Source: Bog-473 sp963840245
GTDB taxonomy: Bacteria; Actinomycetota; Acidimicrobiia; Acidimicrobiales; RAAP-2
Length of the DNA stretch: 64,000 nucleotides
Direction: 5' to 3'
NCBI GenBank assembly: GCA_963840245.1
Contig: CAWIYI010000048.1
Coordinates: 13,733 to 77,732 of the forward strand
Made by a program: the position numbers and the translations under genes. Under the pieces are notes generated by a model, which worked only from the letters and a program-made list of their open reading frames with translations, was not told the DNA's origin and ran no database searches. Shown piece by piece: positions 1-8,836 of the stretch (the first letter of the stretch is position 1; each line of letters opens with the position of its first letter).

Positions 1-2
1 TC

Positions 3-524
3 GACAACGTGGTGGGCGGCGTCGGGGACGGCTGGCGGGTTGCGCTGGCGACGCTGGCCTTCGAGCGGGGCGCGGCGCTGCTCGGCTTCCAGCTCGGCTT
101 CCGGCGCGAGCTCGACCGGGTGGTGGCCCTGGCCGAGGAGAACGGCAAGGCCCGCGACCCGGTGGTGCGCCAGCAGCTGGCCCAGGCGCACATCGAGCTG
201 ACCATCATGCGCTACAACACGCTGCGCAGCCTGGCCGGTGTCGACGGGCCGGTGGCCCCGCCCGAGGCCTCCATCGCCAAGCTGTACTGGGGGAGCTGGC
301 ACCGCCGACTCGGCGAGCTGGCCATGCGCATCGTGGGACCGGCGGCGACCGTCCTGGACGGCGAGCCGCTGGCGGAGAACGGCGGTTACGGGCTCGGGGA
401 GCTTCAGCGCTCCTTTCTCTTCGCGCGCTCGGAGACCATTTACGGTGGGTCGAACCAGATCCAACGCAACATCATCGGCGAGCGGGTCCTCGGCCTCCCG
501 CCCGAGCCCAAAGGGGTGGCGTGA
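3..524 (+). CDS. acyl-CoA dehydrogenase, C-terminal part (5' end outside window)
   Basis: This is the last ~173 residues of a flavin acyl-CoA dehydrogenase, which introduces an alpha-beta double bond into an acyl-CoA. The reading frame is open from base 3, so the FAD/substrate N-terminal domain lies upstream of the window. The visible part is the helical C-terminal domain and ends with the family signature YGGSNQIQRNIIGERVLG. Its TGA overlaps the GTG of the next gene (GTGA), so the two are translationally coupled. With the SDR and acyl-CoA synthetase that follow, the set resembles the FadE30-IpdF-FadD3 group of steroid C/D-ring catabolism in mycobacteria. That assignment is inference from gene order; the family call is secure. 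Confidence 0.9.
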   Translation, partial: DNVVGGVGDGWRVALATLAFERGAALLGFQLGFRRELDRVVALAEENGKARDPVVRQQLAQAHIELTIMRYNTLRSLAGVDGPVAPPEASIAKLYWGSWHRRLGELAMRIVGPAATVLDGEPLAENGGYGLGELQRSFLFARSETIYGGSNQIQRNIIGERVLGLPPEPKGVA

Positions 525-1360
525 GCACCAGCCTTGAAGCGTCCTTCGATCCGCCACCCCCTCCGCCGGCGCCGGGTGGCCACGCGCTGCTGGAGGGCAA
601 GGTCGTCCTCGTGACCGCGGCGGCCGGAACCGGCATCGGGTCGGCCACAGCCCGGCGCTGCCTCGAAGAGGGTGCGGCGGTAGTGCTCTCCGACGCACAC
701 GAGCGGCGCCTGGCCGATACGGCCGAGCAGCTGGCCGGCGAGGCGGGCGAGGCGGGCGGGGCCGGCGCGGCGGGATCGGACCGCGTGCACGCGCTGGCCT
801 GCGACGTGCGGGACGAGGCACAGGTGCGCGCGCTCTACGACGGGGCGCTGGCGCGCTTCGGCCGCCTCGACGTGGCGGTGCACAACGCCGGTCTCGGCGG
901 CACGGTCCCGCTGGTGGAGATGACCGACGAGCAGTGGTCCACCGTGCTCGACATCACGCTGACGGGTACGTTCCGCTGCACGCGGGCCGCGCTGGCCCGG
1001 ATGTTGCCGCAAAAGGCCGGGGTCATCGTCAACAACGCGTCGGTGCTCGGCTGGCGGGCCCAGCCGGGCCAGGCCCACTACGCAGCGGCGAAGGCCGGCG
1101 TGATGGCGCTCACGCGCTGCGCGGCGGCCGAGGCGGCGCCCGCGGGGGTTCGGGTCAACGCGGTGTCGCCCAGTCTGGCCGAGCACCCGTTCTTGAACCG
1201 GGCCATCCCCGACGAGGATCTCGCCGTGTTGCGCCGCCGCGAGTTGTTCGGGCGCGGCGCCGAGACCTGGGAGGTGGCCAACGTGATCGTGTTCCTGGCC
1301 AGCGACTACTCGTCCTACCTCTCCGGGGAGGTCATCTCCGTGAGCAGCCAACACCCGTGA
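521..1360 (+). CDS. SDR family NAD(P)-dependent oxidoreductase (IpdF-like by context)
   Basis: Short-chain dehydrogenase of 279 aa that should oxidise a hydroxyl on a CoA-bound intermediate. A Pro-rich leader of ~20 residues precedes the Rossmann fold. The nucleotide-binding AAAGTGIG is at 33-40, HNAG at 121-124, and the catalytic triad is S174, Y187 and K191 (YAAAK). The GTG start overlaps the stop of the acyl-CoA dehydrogenase by 4 nt. The domain is complete and the last strand is normal. A short Gly/Ala/Glu-rich insertion near residues 72-85 is unusual but lies in a surface loop. The IpdF suggestion rests only on its neighbours. Confidence 0.92.
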   Translation: MSTSLEASFDPPPPPPAPGGHALLEGKVVLVTAAAGTGIGSATARRCLEEGAAVVLSDAHERRLADTAEQLAGEAGEAGGAGAAGSDRVHALACDVRDEAQVRALYDGALARFGRLDVAVHNAGLGGTVPLVEMTDEQWSTVLDITLTGTFRCTRAALARMLPQKAGVIVNNASVLGWRAQPGQAHYAAAKAGVMALTRCAAAEAAPAGVRVNAVSPSLAEHPFLNRAIPDEDLAVLRRRELFGRGAETWEVANVIVFLASDYSSYLSGEVISVSSQHP

Positions 1361-1406
1361 GCGCCGGCTGCGTGCACGCCCCGTCCTCGGGAGGGAGGGG
1401 AGATGT

Positions 1407-1444
1407 TTCCCAGACTCTAAACGGATCTGTTTACAGTCTGGGAA
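1407..1444. promoter_or_regulatory. 38-bp near-perfect palindrome, probable repressor operator
   Basis: Two 16-nt arms, TTCCCAGACTCTAAAC (1407-1422) and GTTTACAGTCTGGGAA (1429-1444), flank a 6-nt centre GGATCT. Only one position of the 16 breaks the symmetry. The site lies between the SDR stop and the acyl-CoA synthetase start, about 80 nt upstream of the latter. The TAAAC...GTTTA core is typical of TetR-family operators and is unlike the CAAG..CTTG motif of KstR2. No regulator gene is present in the window, so the cognate protein is unknown. Confidence 0.75.
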
Positions 1445-1523
1445 GCAACCGACCGCCCTGCCGCTGGGGCCTCTGGCGCATTTCTCGTGGTCCGGCGGGC
1501 CGCGACCAGGAACGGGATTCGCC

Positions 1524-3218
1524 GTGAGCGGGACGGGGATCGGCGGCGCCCCGGCCGATCGGGAGGACCCGCGGGCCGACCTCATCTGGGGCACGGTGCC
1601 GCGCCTGGTGGAGGACGCGGCACTCCGGCACGGCTGCACTGAGGCGCTGGTGGACGGGGACGTGCGCCTGACCTACGCGCAGCTGGCCCAGGAGGTCGAC
1701 CGCTACGCCCGCGGCTTCGTTGCGGCCGGGGTCGGGGCGCGGGACCGGGTGGCCATGTGGGCGCCCAACTGTGCGGAGTGGATGCTCGCCGCGCTCGGGC
1801 TCCTACGGGCCGGTGCGGTGCTCGTGCCGCTCAACACCCGCTTCAAGGGTGGTGAGGCGGCCTACATCGTGCGCGACGCGGGAGCGTCGACGCTCGTTAC
1901 CGTGCGCGGGTTCCTGGGCACCGACTACCCGGGCCTGCTGGCGGGTGAGGACACCGGCGATCTCGCGTGCACGATCCTCCTGCGCGACGAGGGTGCCATG
2001 GCGGGTTCGGGCACGGGCACAGACGGGCGGCCGGTGACGAGCCTGGCGGCCTTCCTCGAGGCCGGCGGCCGCATCGACGCCGGCGTCACCGCCGCCCGGG
2101 CCGCCGCCGTCGAGCCGGGTGACGTCTCGGACCTCATCTTCACCTCTGGTACCACGGGCCGTCCCAAGGGTGCGGCGGCCACGCACGCGCAGTCGTTGCG
2201 GACTTTCGGGACCTGGTCGTCCATCGTGGGGCTGGGGGCCGGTGACCGCTACCTCGTCGTGAACCCGTTCTTCCACACGTTCGGGTACAAGGCGGGCATC
2301 CTGGCGTGCGTGATGGCCGGGGCCACCGTTGTCCCGGAGCCGGTCTTCGACGCGACCGCGGTCATGGACCGCATCGGCGCCGAGCGCATCAGCGTGCTGC
2401 CCGGACCACCCACGCTCTACCAGACGCTGCTGAGCGATCCCCGGAGGGCCGCGCACGACCTGTCGTCGCTCCGGCTCGGCGTCACCGGCGCGGCGGTCGT
2501 GCCGGTCGAGCTCGTGCAGGCCATGCGAGACGAGCTGGGCTTCGACACCGTCCTCACGGCGTACGGCCTGACCGAGTCCTGCGGGACGGTCACCATGTGC
2601 CGTCGCAGCGACCCGCCCGAGATCGTCGCCGGCACGTCCGGTCGCGCCATCCCGGGGTTGGAGGTACGGGCGGTGGCCGAGGGCGTCGAGGTCGCCGCCG
2701 GCGAGCCCGGCGAGATCGTCGTCCGTGGCTACACCGTGATGCCGGGCTACTGGGGGAACGAGGCCGCCACGGCGGAGACGATCGACGCGGAGGGCTGGTT
2801 GCACACCGGCGACATCGGGGTCATGGACACCGCGGGCAACGTCACCATTACCGACCGGGTCAAGGACATGTACGTCGTGGGCGGCTTCAACGCCTACCCG
2901 GCCGAGATCGAGGCCATTCTCCGCTGTCACGAGGCCGTCGGTCAGGTGGCCGTGGTCGGCGTGCCCGACGAGCGGATGGGGGAGGTGGGCGTGGCCTACG
3001 TCGTCCCCGCGGCGCGCGTGGCCGGCGACGCCGATACCCTCGAACTGGGACGGGCGATCCTCAGCTGGTCACGGGGGGCGATGGCCAACTACAAAGTCCC
3101 CCGCGGTGTCGTCGTGGTCGACGCGCTGCCGGTGAACGCCAGCGGGAAGGTGCTCAAGCGCGAGCTGCGCCGGCGTCACGCGGACGGCGCGGACCGCGTC
3201 GTCACCAACGAGTCGTAG
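1524..3218 (+). CDS. acyl-CoA synthetase (FadD3-like AMP-dependent ligase)
   Basis: ANL-superfamily enzyme of 564 aa that adenylates a carboxylic acid and transfers it to CoA. The AMP-binding P-loop FTSGTTGRPKG is at about 206-216. It is followed by YGLTE, GWLHTGD, the hinge region VKDMYVVGGFNAYPAEIE and the C-terminal catalytic lysine in NASGK (K542). The length is normal. The GTG start was chosen because it gives a full N-terminus and lies ~80 nt after the palindromic operator. The preceding acyl-CoA dehydrogenase and SDR suggest a FadD3-type substrate such as a steroid-derived propanoate, or another ring acid. Substrate cannot be read from the sequence. Confidence 0.93.
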   Translation: MSGTGIGGAPADREDPRADLIWGTVPRLVEDAALRHGCTEALVDGDVRLTYAQLAQEVDRYARGFVAAGVGARDRVAMWAPNCAEWMLAALGLLRAGAVLVPLNTRFKGGEAAYIVRDAGASTLVTVRGFLGTDYPGLLAGEDTGDLACTILLRDEGAMAGSGTGTDGRPVTSLAAFLEAGGRIDAGVTAARAAAVEPGDVSDLIFTSGTTGRPKGAAATHAQSLRTFGTWSSIVGLGAGDRYLVVNPFFHTFGYKAGILACVMAGATVVPEPVFDATAVMDRIGAERISVLPGPPTLYQTLLSDPRRAAHDLSSLRLGVTGAAVVPVELVQAMRDELGFDTVLTAYGLTESCGTVTMCRRSDPPEIVAGTSGRAIPGLEVRAVAEGVEVAAGEPGEIVVRGYTVMPGYWGNEAATAETIDAEGWLHTGDIGVMDTAGNVTITDRVKDMYVVGGFNAYPAEIEAILRCHEAVGQVAVVGVPDERMGEVGVAYVVPAARVAGDADTLELGRAILSWSRGAMANYKVPRGVVVVDALPVNASGKVLKRELRRRHADGADRVVTNES

Positions 3219-3238
3219 GAACACGAGAGGAGCACACA

Positions 3239-4348
3239 ATGCGAGGCATCGTCTACACCGGAGAGGGGGTCGAGGTCACCGACGCGCTGGAGGTGCGCGG
3301 CCCCGGGCCCAACGAGGTGCAGGTGCGCATACAGGCGGCGGGCGTGTGCCACTCCGACCTGTCGGTGATCGACGGCACCATCCCCTTCCCGGCTCCCGCC
3401 GTGCTGGGCCACGAGGGCGCCGGCATCGTGGAGGCGGTCGGCGACGCCGTGCGATCCGTGAAGCCCGGTGATCACGTCGTCATCGCCACCCTGGCCAGCT
3501 GCGGCGCGTGCCGCGCCTGCGGCACCGGTCACCCGACATGGTGCAAGAGCTCCCTCGGGAACATCTCGACGCCGTTCACCTTCAAGGGTGAGCCCGCGTC
3601 GAACTTCGCGGCCGCCTCTGTCTTCTCGGAGCAGACGATCGTCAGCGAGGTCCAGGCCGTGCGAATCCCGAAGGACGTGCCGCTGTCGTCGGCCTGCCTC
3701 ATCGGATGTGGCGTGCTGACCGGTGTGGGTGCGGTGCTGAACCGGGCCAAGGTGAAGCCCGGCGACACGGCGGCCGTCTTCGGCGTGGGAGGCGTGGGCC
3801 TGAACGTGATCCAAGGGTTGCGCATCGCCGGCGCGACAAGGATTGTCGCTGTCGACACCGTGGCCGCCAAGGAGAAGCTCAGTCGGCAGTTCGGCGCCAC
3901 CCACTTCGTCGACGCCGGCGCCGGAGACGCGGCGGCGGCCGTGCGCGCGCTCGTCCCCGCCGACCGGGAGTCGGCCGCCGGCGCGCTCTTCCCGTTGGGC
4001 GGGGTGACGTGGGCCTTCGACTGCGTCGGCCACCCCGCCGTCCTGCGCAGCGCCCTGGACTGCCTCGACTGGGCCGGCAACGCCGTGGCCATCGGCATCC
4101 CGGCCCGCGGGACCGAGGTGGCGGTGGACGTCAATGCGCTGGCCTACGTCGATCGCGGGCTGCTCGGGTGCCGCTACGGCTCGGCCCGGCCGCACCACGA
4201 CATCCCCCTGATGATCGATTTCTACAAGTCCGGGCTGCTCATGCTCGACGAGCTGGTGTCCCTCACCCGTCCGCTCGAACGTTTCGGCGAGGTCGTCGAC
4301 GAGATGCACGCCGGTCGCGTGGCGCGGGGTGTCCTCACCTTCGACTAG
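3239..4348 (+). CDS. zinc-dependent alcohol dehydrogenase (NDMA/mycothiol-type MDR branch)
   Basis: Medium-chain dehydrogenase of 369 aa. Catalytic zinc ligands are C37 (GVCHSD) and H58-E59 (GHEG), with a third ligand probably C157. The structural zinc lobe C88-x2-C91-x2-C94-x7-C102 is intact. The NAD-binding GVGGVG is at about 182-187. An AGGAG site lies 6 nt before the ATG, and the gene starts 20 nt after the acyl-CoA synthetase stop, so it probably shares that transcript. The C-terminal GSARPHHDIPLMIDFY is typical of actinobacterial AdhB/AdhD-like enzymes. It could oxidise an alcohol feeding the acyl-CoA pathway; the physiological electron acceptor is not evident. Confidence 0.92.
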   Translation: MRGIVYTGEGVEVTDALEVRGPGPNEVQVRIQAAGVCHSDLSVIDGTIPFPAPAVLGHEGAGIVEAVGDAVRSVKPGDHVVIATLASCGACRACGTGHPTWCKSSLGNISTPFTFKGEPASNFAAASVFSEQTIVSEVQAVRIPKDVPLSSACLIGCGVLTGVGAVLNRAKVKPGDTAAVFGVGGVGLNVIQGLRIAGATRIVAVDTVAAKEKLSRQFGATHFVDAGAGDAAAAVRALVPADRESAAGALFPLGGVTWAFDCVGHPAVLRSALDCLDWAGNAVAIGIPARGTEVAVDVNALAYVDRGLLGCRYGSARPHHDIPLMIDFYKSGLLMLDELVSLTRPLERFGEVVDEMHAGRVARGVLTFD

Positions 4349-4389
4349 AAACTGGCCATGCCAACACTGCCCCCGGCGGGACCACGGTC

Positions 4390-5133
4390 GTGAAGGGCGT
4401 CATCCTCGCCGGGGGGACGGGCTCGCGCCTGTACCCCCTGACCCGGATCACCAACAAGCATCTCCTGCCTATCTACGACCGCCCGATGATCGCCTGGTCG
4501 ATCGAGGCCGTGGTGTCGGCCGGCATCGACGAGATCATGTTGGTGACCGGCGGGACGCATGCCGGCGAGTTCCTGCGCCTGCTCGGCAACGGCCACGAGT
4601 ACGGCATCAACCAGTTGTCCTACGCGTACCAGGAGAAGGCGGGCGGCATCGCCGAGGCGCTCGGGCTCGCCGCGCACTTCGCCGAGGGCGGGCCGGTTCT
4701 CGTCATGCTGGCCGACAACATCGTCGAGCGCTCCATCCGTCCGATGGTCGACGCCTTCTGCGCCGACCCCGTCGGCTCCCGCATCCTGCTGTCCAGGGTT
4801 CTCGAACCAGAGCACCTGCGCCACCTCGGCGTGCCCGTCTTCGGGGAGGACGGCCGGGTGGCCCACATCGAGGAGAAGCCCGAGCACCCGGCCTCGGAGT
4901 ACTGCGTGACCGGCATCTACTGCTACGAGGAGGGTGTGTTCGACATCATCGGTGATCTCGTTCCCTCGGGCCGGGGCGAGTTGGAGATCACCGACGTGAA
5001 CAACCACTTCGTCGCGAAGGGACAGATGGCGCACGACATCCAGGAAGGCTTCTGGGGCGACGCGGGCGAGTCGATCGCTGCGTACTACGCGGTCAACGAC
5101 TTCGTGCGCCAGAACGGCGCCAACCTGACGTAG
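4390..5133 (+). CDS. sugar-phosphate nucleotidyltransferase (short RmlA-type)
   Basis: Nucleotidyltransferase of 247 aa that should make an NDP-sugar, probably dTDP-hexose, from NTP and sugar 1-phosphate. The N-terminal ILAGGTGSRLYPLT and KHLLPIYDRPM motifs and LADNI, EEKP and ELEITDVN are all present. It lacks the roughly 45-residue C-terminal extension of RmlA proteins of ~290 aa, and the usual WLDTGT motif is replaced by FWGDAGES. It therefore belongs to the short RmlA-like group whose product is less certain. The start is GTG with no clear ribosome-binding site. It sits 41 nt after the alcohol dehydrogenase but no other sugar-nucleotide gene is nearby. Confidence 0.87.
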   Translation: MKGVILAGGTGSRLYPLTRITNKHLLPIYDRPMIAWSIEAVVSAGIDEIMLVTGGTHAGEFLRLLGNGHEYGINQLSYAYQEKAGGIAEALGLAAHFAEGGPVLVMLADNIVERSIRPMVDAFCADPVGSRILLSRVLEPEHLRHLGVPVFGEDGRVAHIEEKPEHPASEYCVTGIYCYEEGVFDIIGDLVPSGRGELEITDVNNHFVAKGQMAHDIQEGFWGDAGESIAAYYAVNDFVRQNGANLT

Positions 5134-5154
5134 AGCAACCGCCCGGCGGGACGG

Positions 5155-7158
5155 TCAGTCGGGCCGGGGCTCGACCGGGACGGCGAGCCGGACCCGGCGG
5201 ACGCTCTCGGCGATGCCGGCACCATCGAGCCCGAGACTGGCGAGGATGTCGTCGGCCTTGCCCTGGGCGACATACTGACGCGGAATCCCCAGCACGCGGG
5301 TGGCCGGCACCGGAAGGCCCGCCGAGTCCAGCTCGGTCGCCATGGCGTCGAGGAGGAAGGCCCCGGCGCCGCCGTGGCGCACCCCGTCCTCTGCGGTCAC
5401 CACCAGGCCATGGCGAGCCGCGTCATCGAGCATGGCCACGTCGGGGGGCGAGACCACGCGGGCGTCCCACACGGTGGCGTCGATGCCCTCGCCGGCCAAC
5501 TCGTCGGCGGCGCTCAGGCAGGCGGCGACGGTCTTGCCCACGCCGAGGAGGCACACCGACCCGTCACCGGCGCGCAGTCGGCGCGCCTGGAGACCGCTGC
5601 CCACCTCGTCGGCGTCCACGTGACGGGGCGCGGTCTTGGGCACGCGGATGGTGGAAGGCCCGGGCAACTCGAGAGCGGTCCGCAGCATCACTTCGACCTC
5701 CTCGGCCGAGGACGGCGCGAACACCGTCATGCCCGGGATGGACAGGGCCAGCGCCAGGTCGAGGATCCCGTGGTGGCTCGGCCCGTCGTCGCCGGTGATC
5801 CCGGCCCGGTCGAGCACGAAGACCACCGGGCAGCCGTGCAGCCCGACGTCGAGATTGGCCTGGTCGAAGGCGCGGGACCAGAAGGTGGAGTACACCGCGA
5901 CCACGGGCCGCAGCCCGGCCATGGCCATCCCGGCGGCGGAGGCCGCCTCGTGCTGCTCGGCGATGCCGACGTCGAAGAAGCGGTCGGGGAACCGGGCCTG
6001 GAAGGCCAGCAACCCGGTGGGACCCGCCATGGCCGCGGTGAGCGCCACGATGCGCGGGTCGTCCTCCGCCGCGGCCAGCAGGGCCATCGAGAAGGCATCG
6101 GTGTACGTCGCGGCGCGCTGCGAGGACTCGTCGACGTCGTTCTCGGGTGCCGAGCCCAGCGAGGCGATCCCGCCGCCGTCGGATCCGGCGGAGCCGCCCA
6201 CGGCCCGGCCGGCGGAACTGCCCACCGTGTTCTCGAGCGCGATGGGCGCGGTGGCCTTGACGTCGTGGAGCCGCTGGATGTCGTCCTCTTCGGCCGGGGC
6301 GTAGCCGCGGCCTTTCTGCGTCAGCACGTGGACGACGATCGGGCCGTCCCACTCGGCGGCGTGTGTGAAGGCCTGCTCCATGTGCTCGATGTCATGGCCG
6401 TCGATCGGCCCGGCGTAACGCACGCCCAGCGCCTCGAAGAAGGTGTGCGGCGCCACCATGTCGCGCAGCGCGCTGGTCAACGAGTGCACGCCCGAGTAGG
6501 CCAGCTCGCCCAGGGCGGGCAGCTCGCGCAGGCGCAGGCGGAGTCGCTCGCGGGCCGCCGTATAGGTCGGGTTGAGCCGCAGCGTCGTGAGACTCTGCGA
6601 GAGCTGCGAGACCGTCGGCGCGTAGGAGCGACCGTTGTCGTTGAGCACGATCACCACGCGGCGATGCGAGTGCCCGAGGTTGTTCAGGGCCTCGTAGGCC
6701 ATGCCCCCGGTCAGGGCGCCGTCGCCGACGACGGCCACCACCTTGCGCTCCCCGTCGATCCCCCGCAGCGCGAAGCCGCTGGCGATCCCGTGGGCGTAGG
6801 AGAGGCCGGTCGACGCGTGGCTGTTCTCGATCCAGTCGTGCTCGGACTCGGCCCGGTTGGGATATCCGGACATGCCGCCCGCCTGCTTCAACGTCTTGAA
6901 GCCGTAGCGGCGGCCGGTGAGCAGCTTGTGCACGTAGGCCTGGTGGCCGGTGTCCCACAGGATGACGTCGCGGGGCGAGTCGAAGACACGGTGCAGCGCC
7001 AGTGTGAGCTCGACTGCCCCGAGGTTGGAGCCGAGATGCCCCCCGGTCGTCGTGACCGTGTCGACGATGAACGCCCTGATCTCATCGCAGAGTTCGACGA
7101 GTTGCTCGTCGCTCAACTCCTTCAGATCGGCGGGCGTCTCGATGCTGGGCAGGATCAT
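5155..7158 (-). CDS. dxs: 1-deoxy-D-xylulose-5-phosphate synthase
   Basis: First enzyme of the MEP isoprenoid pathway, condensing pyruvate and glyceraldehyde 3-phosphate with thiamine diphosphate (667 aa, slightly longer than usual). GHLGSNLG is at 40-47, and the TPP motif starts GDGALTGGM at 145 and ends NN at 159-160. The transketolase half carries DRAGITGDDGPSHHG. A Gly/Ser/Ala-rich linker of about 30 residues between the two halves (around 420-455) explains the extra length. The ATG at 7158 gives the standard start (MILPSIETPADLKELS); the frame is open further upstream but without homology. It converges on the sugar nucleotidyltransferase and follows the MFS gene by 14 nt, so it may be co-transcribed with it. 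Confidence 0.96.
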   Translation of the reverse strand: MILPSIETPADLKELSDEQLVELCDEIRAFIVDTVTTTGGHLGSNLGAVELTLALHRVFDSPRDVILWDTGHQAYVHKLLTGRRYGFKTLKQAGGMSGYPNRAESEHDWIENSHASTGLSYAHGIASGFALRGIDGERKVVAVVGDGALTGGMAYEALNNLGHSHRRVVIVLNDNGRSYAPTVSQLSQSLTTLRLNPTYTAARERLRLRLRELPALGELAYSGVHSLTSALRDMVAPHTFFEALGVRYAGPIDGHDIEHMEQAFTHAAEWDGPIVVHVLTQKGRGYAPAEEDDIQRLHDVKATAPIALENTVGSSAGRAVGGSAGSDGGGIASLGSAPENDVDESSQRAATYTDAFSMALLAAAEDDPRIVALTAAMAGPTGLLAFQARFPDRFFDVGIAEQHEAASAAGMAMAGLRPVVAVYSTFWSRAFDQANLDVGLHGCPVVFVLDRAGITGDDGPSHHGILDLALALSIPGMTVFAPSSAEEVEVMLRTALELPGPSTIRVPKTAPRHVDADEVGSGLQARRLRAGDGSVCLLGVGKTVAACLSAADELAGEGIDATVWDARVVSPPDVAMLDDAARHGLVVTAEDGVRHGGAGAFLLDAMATELDSAGLPVPATRVLGIPRQYVAQGKADDILASLGLDGAGIAESVRRVRLAVPVEPRPD

Positions 7159-7172
7159 GGCGAGGTCCCAGG

Positions 7173-8318
7173 CTACCCGCTGGTCTCCGCGCCGGCCTTG
7201 CGTTGCGGAGTCAGGAGGGTGCAGGCGGCGACGCCGAAGGCGGCCAGAGCCAAGACCTGGAGGCCACGGGCGGGGCCCAGGTTCTGCGAGATCCACCCGA
7301 CGATCGGGGCCCCGGCGACCCAGCCGACGTAGCCCGCCGCCGTGAAGGCGCCCACGGCGCTGACCACCTGGCTGGCCAGTCGGCTCACCGTGCTCATGAC
7401 CAGAGGCCAGAACAGCGAGGCGCCCCCGGCGCCGAGAGCAAGGCCGAGCGCGGCAACGCCCGGGACGGAGGTGAGCGACTCCAAGAGGATCCCGGCGCCG
7501 GCCACGCAACCGCCGGTGATGAGGGCCCGCCGGGTGGAGAGGCGGCCGAGCAGGTGGCCGCCGGCACCGCGGGTGGTGGCCGCCATCAACTGGCCGACCA
7601 CGTACGCCCCCGCCCCGAGCAGCACCCCGGTGGCGAGGTGGTTGCGCAGGTAGAGCACGCCCCAGGTGTCGACGCCGCCCTCGGTGATCTCCGCCAGGGC
7701 GAACACGGCCAGGAGCACGACCAGTCCGTCACGGCGCAGGCGGCGGAACGGATGCCGGTCCGCCGCGGCCCCGGACCCGGCCAGGTCGGTCGGCGCCAGG
7801 GCCGTGCCCGGGTCGGTGACGAGGGCCCACACGCCGACGACCAGTGCCACCACGGCGATGGCAGGCCAGACCCACCGCCAGGACACGCCGGCGTGGATGA
7901 CCAGCGCGGCAGCGGCCGCGCCGGTGAGCGCACCGGTGTTGAACAAGGCGTGCAGGCGCACCAGTGCCTTCGGGCTCTGCACCAGGCGATGGGACGCCTC
8001 GGCGTTCATGGCGGTGTCGATGGAGCCGCCGGCCACCTCCACCAGGACCAGCACCACGGCGAAGGACCACGTGTCATGGGTGAGCGCCAGCACGCAGAGG
8101 AGGACCGACCAGGCGAACAGCGCAATCCACAGCAGGCGACGCGCGCCGACCCGGTCGCAGAAGTGCGCCATGACGGCACTCGACGCACCGGCCACCGCGA
8201 TGGCCACGGCCAACAGCACGCCCAGTTGCGCGTCATTGAGGGAGAACGTGTGCTGGATGTTGAACAGCATCACGGCCCAGCTGCCCCAGAAGAGGCCGAA
8301 GGTCGCGAAGGCCGCCAC
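7173..8318 (-). CDS. MFS transporter
   Basis: Major facilitator superfamily permease with about 12 hydrophobic segments (381 aa from the chosen GTG). The first membrane helix begins at the start codon, so the N-terminus may be slightly longer. A CTG at 8378 overlaps the stop of the upstream thioesterase and would add 20 residues. The A-motif-like loop DRVGARRLLW is visible after helix 2. The segment TAMNAEASHR and the overall pattern resemble fucose-permease-like/YbjJ-type MFS proteins, but substrate is unknown. It sits between a thioesterase and dxs on the same strand with short gaps. Confidence 0.87.
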   Translation of the reverse strand: MAAFATFGLFWGSWAVMLFNIQHTFSLNDAQLGVLLAVAIAVAGASSAVMAHFCDRVGARRLLWIALFAWSVLLCVLALTHDTWSFAVVLVLVEVAGGSIDTAMNAEASHRLVQSPKALVRLHALFNTGALTGAAAAALVIHAGVSWRWVWPAIAVVALVVGVWALVTDPGTALAPTDLAGSGAAADRHPFRRLRRDGLVVLLAVFALAEITEGGVDTWGVLYLRNHLATGVLLGAGAYVVGQLMAATTRGAGGHLLGRLSTRRALITGGCVAGAGILLESLTSVPGVAALGLALGAGGASLFWPLVMSTVSRLASQVVSAVGAFTAAGYVGWVAGAPIVGWISQNLGPARGLQVLALAAFGVAACTLLTPQRKAGAETSG

Positions 8319-8374
8319 GACCGGCCCGGCCCCGGCGAGCAGCCGCTGCCCCTCGGTGGCGGGCGGGGTCGCGC

Positions 8375-8818
8375 TCAGGGCGAGCCCGGGGCGCCCGCCT
8401 TGGCCAGAAAGGTGGAGCGGTCGACCACGACCCGGGTGACGCGGCCCGCACCGACGAGGCCGCCGCCGTCCCCCTCGAGCCGGGCGGCGGAGACGGTGAA
8501 CGTCATCCGCCGGCCCTCGACCTTGACGAGCGTCGCCTCGGCCAGCACGACCGAGCCCACGGCGACGGGCGCCAGGTGGTCGAACTGCACCCGGGTGGCC
8601 ACGCTGGACTGCGCCTCGTTGAGGTGCCCGTCGGTGGCCCGGCAGGTGGCCTCCTCGCACAGTGCGATGAGGCGGGGCGTGGCGAGGACGGGGACGTCGC
8701 CCGAGCGAAAGTGCTCGGCCGTGTCCTCGGCCGCGACCGTCAGCTCCAGCTGGGCGCTGAGCCCGGCGTGCGGCCCGTGCCCAGCCGCGGTGGAGGGAGG
8801 GGAGGAGTCGGCAGGCAC
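8375..8818 (-). CDS. hotdog-fold thioesterase, fluoroacetyl-CoA thioesterase (FlK)-like
   Basis: Small 147-aa hotdog protein. The segment VPVLATPRLIALCEEA and the later VGSVVLAEATLVKVEGRRM are characteristic of the FlK-like thioesterase family, which hydrolyses short acyl-CoA thioesters. FlK itself uses a Thr/Glu/His set. A Thr and a Glu are visible in this segment (TPRLIALCEEAT) and a His lies in FDHLAPV. Most homologues are housekeeping thioesterases rather than fluoroacetate resistance enzymes, so no resistance role is implied. Its ATG lies 18 nt from the divergently transcribed tldD start, so the two share a very short promoter region. Confidence 0.82.
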   Translation of the reverse strand: MPADSSPPSTAAGHGPHAGLSAQLELTVAAEDTAEHFRSGDVPVLATPRLIALCEEATCRATDGHLNEAQSSVATRVQFDHLAPVAVGSVVLAEATLVKVEGRRMTFTVSAARLEGDGGGLVGAGRVTRVVVDRSTFLAKAGAPGSP

Positions 8819-8824
8819 GACGAT

Positions 8825-8830
8825 TACGAT
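8825..8830 (+). promoter_or_regulatory. -10-like box TACGAT, leaderless promoter of tldD
   Basis: TACGAT ends 6 nt before the GTG start of tldD, and no Shine-Dalgarno sequence lies between. The spacing implies transcription starting at or next to the start codon. The same arrangement recurs at many genes of this window. Confidence 0.5.
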
Positions 8831-8836
8831 ACCGCC

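Noticed and set aside
8375..8818. Fluoroacetate resistance role for the FlK-like protein
   Set aside because: Most family members are general thioesterases and there is no organofluorine gene nearby.
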